A stretch of 64,000 nt of DNA from Blastococcus carthaginiensis (GTDB taxonomy: Bacteria > Actinomycetota > Actinomycetes > Mycobacteriales > Geodermatophilaceae): contig NZ_JASNFN010000011.1 in assembly GCF_030731085.1 (NCBI RefSeq), forward strand, positions 62,001 to 126,000, read 5' to 3'. The translations under genes were made by a program, and so were the position numbers. Below the pieces are notes generated by a model. That model saw only the letters and a list, made by a program, of their open reading frames with translations. It ran no database searches and had not been told where the DNA came from. Every line of letters starts with the position of its first letter. The stretch's first letter is position 1. Of this stretch, positions 44,159-52,246 are shown piece after piece.

Positions 44159-45325
44159 TCAGCGCAGTCGCCGGGCCCCGGCGGACGGGACGGCGACGAA
44201 GGAGCGGGGGGCGGGGGCGCCCTCGCGGGCGAACCGGTCGGCGACGGCGGCGGTGACGGCGTCGACGGCATCGGCCTCGACGAGCGCGATCGCGCTGCCG
44301 CCGAAGCCGCCGCCCACCATGCGGACGCCGTGGGCGCCGGCGGCCACGGCGGCCTCCACGCAGGCGTCCAGCAGCGGCACCGAGACCTCGAAGTCGTCGC
44401 GCAGCGACGCGTGGCCCTCGGTGAGCAGCGGGCCGATCGACCGGGGGTCGGCGCCCGAGCGCAGCGCCCCCACCACCTGCAGCACCCGGGCGTCCTCGGT
44501 GACCACGTGCCGCGCCCGCCGGTGCAGCCGCTCGCCCTCGGGGGTGCCGTCGGCGAGGGCGTCGAGCGCGGCGACGTCGGGCACCTCGCGCAGCAGGCCG
44601 ACCCCCAGCCGGGCGGCCGCCTCCTCGCACTCGCGGCGCCGGTCGCCGTAGCCGGAAGCGGCGTGGTGGTGCGTCGTGCCGCTGTCGAGCACGAGCAGCG
44701 CCAGACCGGCGGCGGCCAGGTCGAAGGGCACCTGCTCGCTGCTGCGGTCGCGGGTGTCGAGGAACAGCGCGTGCCCTTCCGTGCAGAGCACCGACGCCGA
44801 CTGGTCGAGGATCCCGGTCGGGGCGCCGGCGAAGTCGTTCTCGGCGCGCCGCGCGACGTCCACCAGGTCGCCGGGGCCGAGGTGGAGGTCCAGGACGTCG
44901 CGCAGGGCCAGGGCGACGGCGCACTCCAGCGCGGCCGACGAGGACAGCCCGGCCCCGGCCGGCACGTCGCCGTCCACCAGGACGCTCAGCCCACCCGGTG
45001 CCGAGCCGGCCACCTGGTGCACGACCCCGGCCGCGTAGCCGGCCCAGCCCGAGGGGGTGCCCGGCTCCAGGTCGGCGACGGCGACGTCGGCGTCGTCGTC
45101 GGGGTGCTGCAGCGAGCGCAGGACCAGCCGGCCGTCGTCCCGCCGGCTGACGGCGGCGCGCGTCGTGTGCGGCAGCGCGACGGGCAGCACGTGGCCGCCG
45201 TTGTAGTCGGTGTGCTCACCGATGACGTTGACCCGCCCCGGCGCCGCCCAGACCCCCTCCGGGAGCCCGCCGAACCGCGCGGCGAAGGCCTCGGCGGCAC
45301 GGTTCCCGGCCCGCTCCCCCGTCAC
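44159..45325 (-). CDS. galK: Galactokinase
   Basis: GalK phosphorylates galactose in the Leloir pathway. GTG 45325 overlaps the galT stop as GTGA, giving 388 residues. The galactose signature is GRVNVIGEHTDYNGGHVLPV. The ATP motif GDVPAGAGLSSSAALECAVA and the GHMP motif 3 HGVRMVGGGFGGSAIALVEA are intact. galT and galK form a two-gene operon; galE and a galactose transporter are not in the window. It converges with ndgR, 55 bases apart, with no strong terminator seen between them. Confidence 0.96.
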   Translation of the reverse strand: MTGERAGNRAAEAFAARFGGLPEGVWAAPGRVNVIGEHTDYNGGHVLPVALPHTTRAAVSRRDDGRLVLRSLQHPDDDADVAVADLEPGTPSGWAGYAAGVVHQVAGSAPGGLSVLVDGDVPAGAGLSSSAALECAVALALRDVLDLHLGPGDLVDVARRAENDFAGAPTGILDQSASVLCTEGHALFLDTRDRSSEQVPFDLAAAGLALLVLDSGTTHHHAASGYGDRRRECEEAAARLGVGLLREVPDVAALDALADGTPEGERLHRRARHVVTEDARVLQVVGALRSGADPRSIGPLLTEGHASLRDDFEVSVPLLDACVEAAVAAGAHGVRMVGGGFGGSAIALVEADAVDAVTAAVADRFAREGAPAPRSFVAVPSAGARRLR

Positions 45326-46404
45326 CAGGTCACGGCCCGCAGCTGCTCGGCGACGTCCTCGGGATCGGTGTCGGTGATGAAGGCCCCCATGCCCGACTCG
45401 GAGCCGGCCAGGTACTTCAGCTTGCCCGGCGCCCGGCGCAGCGAGAACAGCTGCAGGTGCAACCACCACTCCTCGCGGCCCTCGTGCACGGGCGCCTGGT
45501 TCCAGGAGGCGATGTAGGGCATCGGGGTGTCGAAGCGGTGCGCGAAGCGGCCGAGGAGGTCCAGGTACACCTCGGCGAGGGCGTCCCGCTCGGCGTCGTC
45601 GAGCGCGGGGAGGTCGGGCACCTGGCGGGTGGGAAACAGCTGCACCTCGTAGGGCCAGCGCGCGGCCGCCGGCACGAACGCCGTCCAGTGCTCGTCGGCG
45701 GCGACCACCCGGGGGCCGCTCCGCTCGGCCGCGAGCACGTCGGCGAAGAGCCCGCGTCCGGTGGCGGCCCGGTGCCGCCGTGCCGAGGCGAGCACCCGCT
45801 CCACCCGGGGCGGCACGAACGGATAGGCGTAGACCTGGCCGTGGGGGTGGTCGAGGGTCACCCCGATCTCCTCGCCGTGGTTCTCGAAGCAGAAGACGTG
45901 CTCGACGCCCTCGAGCGCCGAGAGCTCGGCGGTTCGTTCGGCCCACACGTCGACGACCAGCCGCACCCGGTCCCGGTCGAGCTGGGCGAAGTCGCGGTCG
46001 TGCTCGCTGGTGAAGCAGACGACCTCGCAGCGGCCCAGCCCGGGCCGCCGCTCCGCGAGCGGGTTGCCGGGCGCCGCGGTCGGCACGCCCCGGTCGACGT
46101 CGGTGGCCAGCGACGCGAACCGGTTCTCGAGGACGACCACCTGGTAGTCGCTCTCGGGCACCTCGGTCGGCCGGCCGGGCCGGGAGGGGCACAGCGGGCA
46201 CTGGTCGGCCGGCGGCAGGAAGGTCCGCGTCTGCCGGTGCGCGGCAACGACGACCCACTCGCCGAGCAGCGGGTCGAACCGCAGCTGCGAACGGGTGGCG
46301 ACGGCGGGCAGGTCGCGGCCGTCCACGGCGTCGCGGGCCACGGCTCGTGCGTCGAAGTAGAGGATCTCCCGGCCGTCGGCCAGGGCACGCCTCGTCCGGA
46401 ACAC
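45322..46404 (-). CDS. galT: Galactose-1-phosphate uridylyltransferase
   Basis: GalT exchanges galactose-1-phosphate and UDP-glucose. The 360-residue product has the Zn site near CPLCPSRPGRPTEVPE, the segment ENRFASLATDVDRG, and the active-site HxHxQ-like sequence in GVTLDHPHGQVYAYPF. The C-terminal EEWWLHLQLFSLRRAPGKLKYLAG is also typical. It starts at GTG 46404. The 156 bases upstream hold inverted repeats and the terminator of the tRNA genes. Confidence 0.96.
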   Translation of the reverse strand: MFRTRRALADGREILYFDARAVARDAVDGRDLPAVATRSQLRFDPLLGEWVVVAAHRQTRTFLPPADQCPLCPSRPGRPTEVPESDYQVVVLENRFASLATDVDRGVPTAAPGNPLAERRPGLGRCEVVCFTSEHDRDFAQLDRDRVRLVVDVWAERTAELSALEGVEHVFCFENHGEEIGVTLDHPHGQVYAYPFVPPRVERVLASARRHRAATGRGLFADVLAAERSGPRVVAADEHWTAFVPAAARWPYEVQLFPTRQVPDLPALDDAERDALAEVYLDLLGRFAHRFDTPMPYIASWNQAPVHEGREEWWLHLQLFSLRRAPGKLKYLAGSESGMGAFITDTDPEDVAEQLRAVTW

Positions 46405-46521
46405 CGCGCGACCGCCTCCTCACCGCCTCACGGGCCTGAATGGCGGGCAGACGGTAAGCCCGCCCGTGATCACGCTGCCACCTGGAACGGCAGCAGCCCC
46501 CGCGAACGAGCTCGGGAACGG

Positions 46522-46554
46522 CGAGAGCCCCCGACCAGTGGTCGGGGGCTCTCG
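46522..46554 (-). terminator. Terminator downstream of the tRNA pair
   Basis: CGAGAGCCCCCGACC (46522-46536) pairs with GGTCGGGGGCTCTCG (46540-46554), 15 bp, loop AGT. It lies seven bases beyond the 3' end of tRNA-Glu, so it likely ends the tRNA-Gln/tRNA-Glu transcript. No T-run follows. Confidence 0.8.
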
Positions 46555-46560
46555 GTCGCG

Positions 46561-46633
46561 TAGCCCCGAAGGGATTCGAACCCTCGCTACCGCCGTGAGA
46601 GGGCGGCGTCCTGGGCCGCTAGACGACGGGGCC
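46561..46633 (-). tRNA. tRNA-Glu (anticodon CUC)
   Basis: A 73-base cloverleaf on the minus strand. The acceptor GGCCCCG/CGGGGCT has a G1.U72 wobble. U8-C9-GUCU begins the D arm, the anticodon stem CCGCC/GGCGG encloses CTCTCAC (anticodon CUC), and the T loop is TTCGAAT. The CCA end is not encoded. It decodes GAG, the main Glu codon of this GC-rich genome. It follows tRNA-Gln, 35 bases downstream. Confidence 0.95.
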
Positions 46634-46668
46634 GTGCTGGGTGGTGCGAGAGGAACCAGGCTTCCTCG

Positions 46669-46740
46669 CTGGGGTACCAGGACTCGAACCTAGACTAACG
46701 GAACCAGAAACCGTCGGGCTGCCAATTACCCCATACCCCA
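46669..46740 (-). tRNA. tRNA-Gln (anticodon CUG)
   Basis: A 72-base cloverleaf on the minus strand. The acceptor is TGGGGTA/TACCCCA with discriminator G, and the anticodon loop TTCTGGT gives CUG. The anticodon stem ACGGT/TCCGT has one T/T mismatch at its loop end. The T loop is TTCGAGT. CCA is not encoded. It lies directly before tRNA-Glu. gltX, whose enzyme may charge both tRNAs in an organism using the amidotransferase route, is two genes upstream. Confidence 0.95.
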
Positions 46741-46818
46741 TGGGTGGCACCTCGCGGCGCCGGGAAGAACTGTACCCGACGTCCCGGGGGCGGGGCGCAC
46801 CACCCCCCGGCCGGGGGG

Positions 46819-47982
46819 TCAGCGCGCCGGCACGGGTGCCGCTCCCGGCGGGACGCGCAGGTCCAGGGCGGGGGTGCGCAGCTCCGGCCGCGCCCGCCGC
46901 CGCCACCGGGCGACGAGCAGGACGAAGCCACCGAAGCCGGCCGCGGTGAGCGCCAGCGACACGGGCACGAGCCCGGCGGGCACCACGTTCGTGGCCACCG
47001 CGTCCCCCAGCAGTGCGACCAGCAGGAACAGCACCACGTTGTTGACCGCGTGCATCACCACGGCCGCCTCGATGCCCCCGGTCAGCCACACCACCCAGGA
47101 GGCGGCGAGGGCGAAGAGGAAGCGGTCGAGGAAGGTGGCGAGGTCCGGCGGCAGGTGCGCGAGGGAGAAGAGCGCACCGGTCACCACCGCGGCCACCACC
47201 GCGCCGGCACGCGGGGCGCGGATCCAGCCGGCGATCGCCTGGCTCAGGTAGCCGCGGAACAGGTACTCCTCCGCCGCCGACTGCAGCGGCGTGGTGAGCA
47301 GGACGACGGCCAGCAGCCAGCCCCACGAGCGGATCGGCCCGGTGACCTCCACCTCCCCCGCGGTGACGCCCACGAGCACCGACAGCCCGATGACGACGCC
47401 GATCGAAAGCAGCGCCAGCACGGTCAGCCGGGGCAGCAGCCGCCACCGGAACCGGGCGAGCACCGACGACGACCAGCCCGGCCGCATGCCGTGCGCCACC
47501 GCCCAGGCCAGCCACACGACCGGGATGCCCACGACCAGCGTCGCGTTGGTGACCAGCAGCGTGCCGGGGTCGGTGAGCTCGATCAGCGCCAGGTCGGGGC
47601 TGATCCCGGTGAGGATGCCCAGGACGCCGAGCAGCGCACCGGCCACGAGGAAGACCACCCCGAGCAGGAGCAGCCCCAGCAGGGGCCGCCACCAGGCCCA
47701 GTCGCGGGCGCGCATGGCGTGCAGGAACGACGTCGGCTCGTCGTGCGGCGGTGTGCCCGGCGGCAGCGCCCACCCGGCCGGCGGCGCCGGTGGGATCGGC
47801 GCCGGTGCGTAGGGCCCCGGTGGGAACGGCGCCGGTGCGTAGTGCCAGGGCGCCGGCGCGTAGGGCCCCGGTGCCTGCGGCCACGGCGGCACCGGGAAGC
47901 CCCCCGGCGCCGGCCGCAGCGTGGGCGGCGGTCCGGCGTAGGGCTCCTCGGCCGGACCCCCGCCGGCCGCCGGGTGGCTCAT
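46819..47982 (-). CDS. CPBP (CAAX-like) family membrane protease
   Basis: The 387-residue protein has a cytoplasmic Pro/Tyr-rich N-terminus with repeated YAPAP and PPGPYAPAP elements, then about eight membrane helices. The active-site motifs are AAEEYLFRGYLSQAI, FSLAHLPPDLA and VVMHAVNN, which supply the Glu-Glu and His residues of the CPBP family. Members cleave peptides within or near the membrane, such as bacteriocin precursors or signal-peptide remnants; its target is unknown. Its ATG overlaps the gltX stop (ATGA), so it is coupled to the synthetase operon. Confidence 0.85.
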   Translation of the reverse strand: MSHPAAGGGPAEEPYAGPPPTLRPAPGGFPVPPWPQAPGPYAPAPWHYAPAPFPPGPYAPAPIPPAPPAGWALPPGTPPHDEPTSFLHAMRARDWAWWRPLLGLLLLGVVFLVAGALLGVLGILTGISPDLALIELTDPGTLLVTNATLVVGIPVVWLAWAVAHGMRPGWSSSVLARFRWRLLPRLTVLALLSIGVVIGLSVLVGVTAGEVEVTGPIRSWGWLLAVVLLTTPLQSAAEEYLFRGYLSQAIAGWIRAPRAGAVVAAVVTGALFSLAHLPPDLATFLDRFLFALAASWVVWLTGGIEAAVVMHAVNNVVLFLLVALLGDAVATNVVPAGLVPVSLALTAAGFGGFVLLVARWRRRARPELRTPALDLRVPPGAAPVPAR

Positions 47983-49454
47983 CCCGCCGACGCCACCGTG
48001 CGGGCCGCGGCCAGCCGGGCGAGCGTCCGCTCCCGGCCCAGCAGCTCCATCGACTCGTACAGCGGCGGGGACACCGTGCGCCCGCTGACGGCGACGCGGA
48101 CCGGCCCGAACGCCTGGCGCGGCTTGCGCCCGAGACCCTCGACGAGCGCCTCCTTCAGCGCCTGCTCGATGGCCGGCGTGGCCCACTCCGGCAGCTCGCC
48201 CAGCGCCGCCGTCGCCGCGTCCAGCACCTCGACGGCGGCGTCGCCGGCCAGTTGCTTCTCGGCGGCGGCCGGGTCGATCTCCACCTCGTCGACGAACAGG
48301 AAGCCCAGCAGCCCGACGGCCTCGGAGAGCACCACCATGCGCTCCTGCGCCAGCGGCGCGATCGCCCGCAGCACCGCGTCCTGCTCGGCGGTGGGCGGCT
48401 CGCCGACGAGCCCGGCGGCGGCCAGGTGCGGCACCACCCGGGCGGTGAACTCCTCGACCGGCAGCGCCCGCAGGTGGGTGGCGTTGATCGCCTCGGCCTT
48501 CTTCAGGTCGAAGCGGGCCGGGTTGGCGCTCACCCGCGTGACGTCGAACGCCTCGACCAGCTCCGCCGTCGAGAAGATGTCGCGGTCCTCGGCGATCGAC
48601 CAGCCCAGCAGCGCGAGGTAGTTCACCAGCCCCTCGGGCAGGAAGCCGCGCTCGCGGTAGACGTCGAGGTTCGACGTGGGGTCGCGCTTGGACAGCTTCT
48701 TGGTGCCCTCGCCCGTCACCAGGGGCAGGTGGCCGAAGCGCGGGGTGGCCTGCGCCACGCCGATGTCGGTGAGCGCCGCGTACAGCGCCAGCTGCCGCGG
48801 GGTCGAGGGCAGCAGGTCCTCGCCGCGGAGCACGTCGGTGATGCCCATGAGGGCGTCGTCGACCGGGTTCACGAAGGGGTACAGCGGAGCGCCGTTGCCG
48901 CGCACCAGCACGAAGTCCGGCACCGCGCCGGCGGCGAATCGCACCTCGCCGCGCACCAGGTCGGGCCAGGTGAGGTCCTCGTCGGGCATGCGCAGCCGCA
49001 GCACCGGCTGGCGGCCCTCGTCCCGGAAGGCCGCCTTCTGCGCGTCGGTGAGGAACCGGTCGTGGTTGTCGTAGCCGAGCTTGGGATCCTGGCCGGCCGC
49101 CCGCCGCCGGGCGTCGACCTCCTCGTTGGTCGAGAAGGACTCGTAGGCGTGCCCGGACTCGAGCAGCTTCGCGGCCACCTCCCGGTACACCTCGGACCGC
49201 TCCGACTGCCGGTACGGGCCGTTCGGGCCGCCGACCTCGGGGCCCTCGTCCCAGTCCAGGCCCAGCCAGCGCAGGCTGTCCAGCAGGTGCCGGTAGGACT
49301 CCTCCGAGTCGCGGGCGGCGTCGGTGTCCTCGATGCGGAAGACGAAGGTGCCGCCGTGGTGGCGGGCGTGCGCCCAGTTGAACAGGGCGGTGCGGATCAG
49401 CCCGACGTGGACCAGCCCGGTCGGCGACGGGCAGAAGCGGGTGCGGACGGTCAC
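47979..49454 (-). CDS. gltX: Glutamate--tRNA ligase
   Basis: GltX charges tRNA-Glu, and in bacteria lacking GlnRS also tRNA-Gln, which GatCAB then amidates. The 491-residue product has the HIGH-like SPTGLVHVGLIRTALFNWA at the N-terminus and the KMSKS-like KKLSKRDPTSNLDVY. ATP- and tRNA-binding segments FRIEDTDAARDSEESYRHLL and GMITDVLRGEDLL-type sequence (MGITDVLRGEDLLPSTPRQL) are also present. Its GTG overlaps the FAH gene stop (GTGA). tRNA-Glu and tRNA-Gln lie 1.2 kb downstream on the same strand. Confidence 0.96.
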   Translation of the reverse strand: MTVRTRFCPSPTGLVHVGLIRTALFNWAHARHHGGTFVFRIEDTDAARDSEESYRHLLDSLRWLGLDWDEGPEVGGPNGPYRQSERSEVYREVAAKLLESGHAYESFSTNEEVDARRRAAGQDPKLGYDNHDRFLTDAQKAAFRDEGRQPVLRLRMPDEDLTWPDLVRGEVRFAAGAVPDFVLVRGNGAPLYPFVNPVDDALMGITDVLRGEDLLPSTPRQLALYAALTDIGVAQATPRFGHLPLVTGEGTKKLSKRDPTSNLDVYRERGFLPEGLVNYLALLGWSIAEDRDIFSTAELVEAFDVTRVSANPARFDLKKAEAINATHLRALPVEEFTARVVPHLAAAGLVGEPPTAEQDAVLRAIAPLAQERMVVLSEAVGLLGFLFVDEVEIDPAAAEKQLAGDAAVEVLDAATAALGELPEWATPAIEQALKEALVEGLGRKPRQAFGPVRVAVSGRTVSPPLYESMELLGRERTLARLAAARTVASAG

Positions 49455-50263
49455 CGGGCGCCACCGGCGGTCGAGACGGCGTCGGCCGCCGTCACCGTGT
49501 TGGTCAGCGTGCCCAGCCCCTGCACCGAGCAGGAGACGGTCTGGCCGGGGCGGATCGGGCCGACGCCCGACGGGGTGCCGGTGAGCACGACGTCGCCGGG
49601 CAGCAGGGTCATCACCTGCGAGATGTAGGAGATCAACGTGGGGATGCCGAAGAGCAGCTGGCTGGTGCGGCCGGTCTGGCGGCGCTCGCCGTCGACGTCG
49701 CAGGTGACCTCCAGGTCGGCCGGGTCCAGGCCGATGCCGGTCAGGTCGGTCTCGATCCACGGCCCGAGGGGGCAGAAGGAGTCGAAGCCCTTGGCGCGGG
49801 TCCACTGCCCGTCGCCCTTCTGCATGTCCCGCTCGGTGACGTCGTTGGCGATGGTCCAGCCGAAGACGCTGCCCAGCGCCTGCTCGGGGGTGACGTTGCG
49901 GGCCCCGCGGGCGCCGATCACCACGGCGAGCTCCACTTCGTGGTGCACGTTGGTGCTGCCCGGCGGGATGCGGATCGCGTCACCGGGGCCGATGACCGAC
50001 GTCGAGGGCTTGAGGAACAGCAGCGGCTCCCCCGGCGCGTCACCGGTGCCCATCTCCTTCACGTGCTCGGCGTAGTTCTTGCCGACGCACACCACCTTGC
50101 TCGGCAGGATCGGCGAGAGCAGCCGGATGTCGGCCTGGGCGAACCGGGCGCCGGTGAAGGAGACCTGGCCGAAGGGGTGGCCCTCGATCTGGGCCACCTG
50201 GCCGTCTCCGTCGAGGACGCCGAAGGACATGCCCTGAGGACTGGCGAAACGGACGATGCGCAC
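49451..50263 (-). CDS. Fumarylacetoacetate hydrolase (FAH) family protein
   Basis: FAH-fold enzymes cleave or isomerise beta-diketo acids or decarboxylate oxaloacetate. The 270-residue product has the FAH core: KVVCVGKNYAEHVKEMG, FLKPSTSVIGPGDAI, HHEVELAVVIG (metal-binding Glu residues), GWTIANDVTERDMQ, and GDVVLTGTPSGVGPIRPGQT. No signal peptide is present. The actual substrate cannot be told. It starts with GTG 50263 and heads FAH-gltX-CPBP, the gene order known from mycobacteria for the first two. Confidence 0.9.
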   Translation of the reverse strand: MRIVRFASPQGMSFGVLDGDGQVAQIEGHPFGQVSFTGARFAQADIRLLSPILPSKVVCVGKNYAEHVKEMGTGDAPGEPLLFLKPSTSVIGPGDAIRIPPGSTNVHHEVELAVVIGARGARNVTPEQALGSVFGWTIANDVTERDMQKGDGQWTRAKGFDSFCPLGPWIETDLTGIGLDPADLEVTCDVDGERRQTGRTSQLLFGIPTLISYISQVMTLLPGDVVLTGTPSGVGPIRPGQTVSCSVQGLGTLTNTVTAADAVSTAGGAR

Positions 50264-50305
50264 GAGCCGAGGTTAGTCGCGCCGTTTCCTGCCTACCGTG
50301 CACCC

Positions 50306-50686
50306 ATGGCCTGCCGGTTCAGCGAACTCGTCGTCGACAGCCGGGATCCCGAGTCCCTCGCCGCCTTCTGGGCGGCGGTGCTCGACTACCGGGTCGTGGG
50401 GCGGGAGGACGACGGCGCCGTCGAGATCGGCGCGGACGCCGGCTTCGGCGGGCCCGCGCCCACGCTGATCTTCGTGCCGGTCACCGACCCGACGCCGGGG
50501 AAGGTGCGCCTGCACATCGACGTCAGCCCGACCGACCGCGACCAGGATGCCGAGCTGCAGCGGCTGCTCGACCTCGGCGCGACGCCGGCCGACGTCGGCC
50601 AGCCCGCGGATGCGACCTGGCACGTCCTCGCCGATCCCGAGGGCAACGAGTTCTGCCTGCTGAGGGCCCGGCTGGACCCCGTCTGA
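50306..50686 (+). CDS. VOC-superfamily (glyoxalase-like) protein
   Basis: The 126-residue product starts at ATG 50306 (MACRFSELVVDSRDPESLAA). A GTG at 50298 is a less likely alternative. It has the paired beta-alpha-beta units of the VOC fold: FSELVVDSRDPESLAAFWAA, PTPGKVRLHIDVSPTDRDQD and THVLADPEGNEFCLLRA-like sequence (WHVLADPEGNEFCLL), with the metal-ligand-like His and C-terminal Glu. Such proteins are often small hydrolases, isomerases or resistance proteins. It is divergent from FAH by 42 bases and is followed by two overlapping hairpins. Confidence 0.82.
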   Translation: MACRFSELVVDSRDPESLAAFWAAVLDYRVVGREDDGAVEIGADAGFGGPAPTLIFVPVTDPTPGKVRLHIDVSPTDRDQDAELQRLLDLGATPADVGQPADATWHVLADPEGNEFCLLRARLDPV

Positions 50687-50727
50687 CGGGGCAGCCGCGG
50701 GCGCACGGGATGTCCTGCGGGCAGTAC

Positions 50728-50779
50728 CTCTCTGCCCCGCCGACGTGGGCAGAGAGCGACCGCCCCAGCAGGCGGTCGC
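50728..50779 (+). terminator. Two overlapping hairpins downstream of the VOC gene
   Basis: CTCTCTGCCC (50728-50737) pairs with GGGCAGAGAG (50747-50756), 10 bp. GCGACCGCC (50756-50764) pairs with GGCGGTCGC (50771-50779), 9 bp. They share base 50756 and lie about 40 bases after the VOC stop, just before the tandem array. No T-run follows. Confidence 0.65.
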
Positions 50780-50783
50780 CGGG

Positions 50784-51169
50784 GACGGCAACTGGCCGCG
50801 GTCTCACGTCGAGTGGGGTCCGGAGGGTCCCGGGCGGCCGTGACGGCACGGCTCCGCGCAGCAGGGGGACGGCACGTGGCCGCGGTGTCATGGCGAGTGG
50901 GGCACGACTCCGCGCAGCGAGGAGACGGCACGTGGCCGCGGTGTCACGGCGAGTGGGGCCCGGAGGGTCCCGGGCAGCCGGGACGGCACGGCTCCGCGCA
51001 GCAGGGGGACGGCACGTGGCCGCGGTGTCATGGCGAGTGGGGCACGACTCCGCGCAGCGAGGAGACGGCACGTGGCCGCGGTGTCACGGCGAGTGGGGTC
51101 CGGAGGGTCCCGGGCAGCCGTGACGGCACGGCTCCGCGCGTCAGGGGGACGGCACGTGGCCGCGGTGTC
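50784..51169. repeat. Nested tandem repeat, 140-bp period made of alternating 84- and 56-bp units
   Basis: A core, GACGGCACGTGGCCGCGGTG followed by TCAYGGCGAGTGGGG, begins at 50784 (diverged), 50868, 50924, 51008, 51064 and 51148, so the spacing alternates 84, 56, 84, 56, 84. The long unit carries an extra 28-base segment (TCCGGAGGGTCCCGGGCAGC and the eight bases after it) that the short unit lacks. CGGAGGGTCC recurs exactly 140 bases apart at 50821, 50961 and 51101. The copies are nearly identical, so amplification is recent. All of 50687-51192 (505 bases) lacks a convincing gene. Confidence 0.9.
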
Positions 51170-51192
51170 GGCCGGAGGCCGACAATGTCACC

Positions 51193-51519
51193 GTGATCCT
51201 GATCGTCGTGAAGTTCCCCGTCCGTCCCGAGCGCGCCGACGAGTGGACCGGGCTGGCCGCCGACTACGCCCGTGCGGTCAACGCCGAGGAGGGTTCGCTG
51301 TTCTTCGAGTGGTCGCGGAGCCTCGAGGAGCCGCACACCTTCGTCTGCGTCGAGGGCTTCCGGGACGCCGACGCGGGTGCCGCCCACGTCGCCACGGACG
51401 CCTTCGCGCGCTTCGTCGAGCAGGCCCCCGACCTGGTCTCCGCGCAGCCGCAGATCATCTACGTGGACGCCCCCGACGTCACCGGCTGGGGCCCGATGGG
51501 CGAGATCCAGCCGCGCTGA
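51193..51519 (+). CDS. Antibiotic biosynthesis monooxygenase (ABM) family protein
   Basis: The 108-residue product (VILIVVKFPVRPERADEWTG at the start) has the ferredoxin-like ABM fold: a first strand, a helix (WTGLAADYARAVNAEEGSLFF), FEWSRSLEEPHTFVCVEGFR and the DAFARFVEQAPDLVSAQP segment. Members act as small cofactor-free monooxygenases on quinols or aromatic rings. A GTG start (51193) follows the repeat array, a small TCGGCC/GGCCGA hairpin (51168-51182) and GGAGG 14 bases upstream. The amidotransferase gene begins four bases after its stop. Confidence 0.85.
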   Translation: MILIVVKFPVRPERADEWTGLAADYARAVNAEEGSLFFEWSRSLEEPHTFVCVEGFRDADAGAAHVATDAFARFVEQAPDLVSAQPQIIYVDAPDVTGWGPMGEIQPR

Positions 51520-51523
51520 CCGG

Positions 51524-52246
51524 GTGAAACCCTTCCTGCTGCTGTCCTCCCGCCCCGAGGACGAGGCCGCGGACGAGGAGCACGCCTCCTTCCTGCGCTG
51601 CACCGCCCTGCCCGCCGCGCGGCTGCACCGCATCCGGCTGGAGGCCGGGCCGCTGCCGGCGCTCGACCTCGACGACTACGCCGGCGTCTTCCTCGGCGGC
51701 GGCCCGTTCAACTCCTCCGACGCGGAGAAGTCCGCCGTCCAGGTGCGGGTCGAGCGCGACGTCGGCCGCCTGCTCGACGAGATCGTCGACCGGGACCTGC
51801 CCTTCTTCGGCGCCTGCTACGGGATCGGCACCCTCGGCACCCACCAGGGCGGCGTCGTCGACCCCACGTACGCCGAACCGGTGTCGGCCGTGCAGGTGAC
51901 CCTCACCCCGCAGGGCCGGGAGGACCCCCTGCTGGCCGGGGTGCCCGACCGCTTCTCCGCCTTCGTCGGCCACAAGGAGGCGTGCCGCGTGCTGCCGCCC
52001 ACCGCGCTGCTGCTGGCCTCGTCGGCGACCTGCCCGGTGCAGATGTTCAAGGTGAAGCGCAACGTGTACGCCACCCAGTTCCACCCCGAGCTCGACGTCG
52101 CCGCGATCGTCGCCCGGGTGCGCATCTACCAGCACGCCGGTTACTTCGCGCCGTCCGAGGTGGAGGCCGTCGTCCAGCGGCTGACCCCCGCGGTGGTGAC
52201 CGCGCCCGGCCGGCTGCTGGCGAACTTCGTCGCCCGCTACGGCTGA
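51524..52246 (+). CDS. Class-I glutamine amidotransferase (GATase1) protein
   Basis: The 240-residue product has the nucleophile Cys in FFGACYGIGTLGTHQGG, the oxyanion-loop-like VFLGGGPFNSSDAEKSA, and the His-x-Glu pair in YATQFHPELDVAAI. The length and layout resemble GMP synthase-type single-domain amidotransferases that hydrolyse gamma-glutamyl amides. CYGIG replaces the more common CLGxQ/E signature but keeps the elbow Cys. No synthetase partner is adjacent, so the acceptor is unknown. It starts at GTG 51524 and overlaps the convergent cimA stop by 10 bases. Confidence 0.85.
   Translation: MKPFLLLSSRPEDEAADEEHASFLRCTALPAARLHRIRLEAGPLPALDLDDYAGVFLGGGPFNSSDAEKSAVQVRVERDVGRLLDEIVDRDLPFFGACYGIGTLGTHQGGVVDPTYAEPVSAVQVTLTPQGREDPLLAGVPDRFSAFVGHKEACRVLPPTALLLASSATCPVQMFKVKRNVYATQFHPELDVAAIVARVRIYQHAGYFAPSEVEAVVQRLTPAVVTAPGRLLANFVARYG

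Noticed and set aside
50784..51169. CRISPR array
   Set aside because: The units are contiguous and nearly identical, including the sequence between cores. There are no unique spacers, and no cas genes are in the window.
50710..51196. Plus- and minus-strand open frames across the tandem array (for example 50813-51196)
   Set aside because: Their repeats simply follow the 140-bp DNA period, several frames are open at once, and none has a convincing ribosome site.
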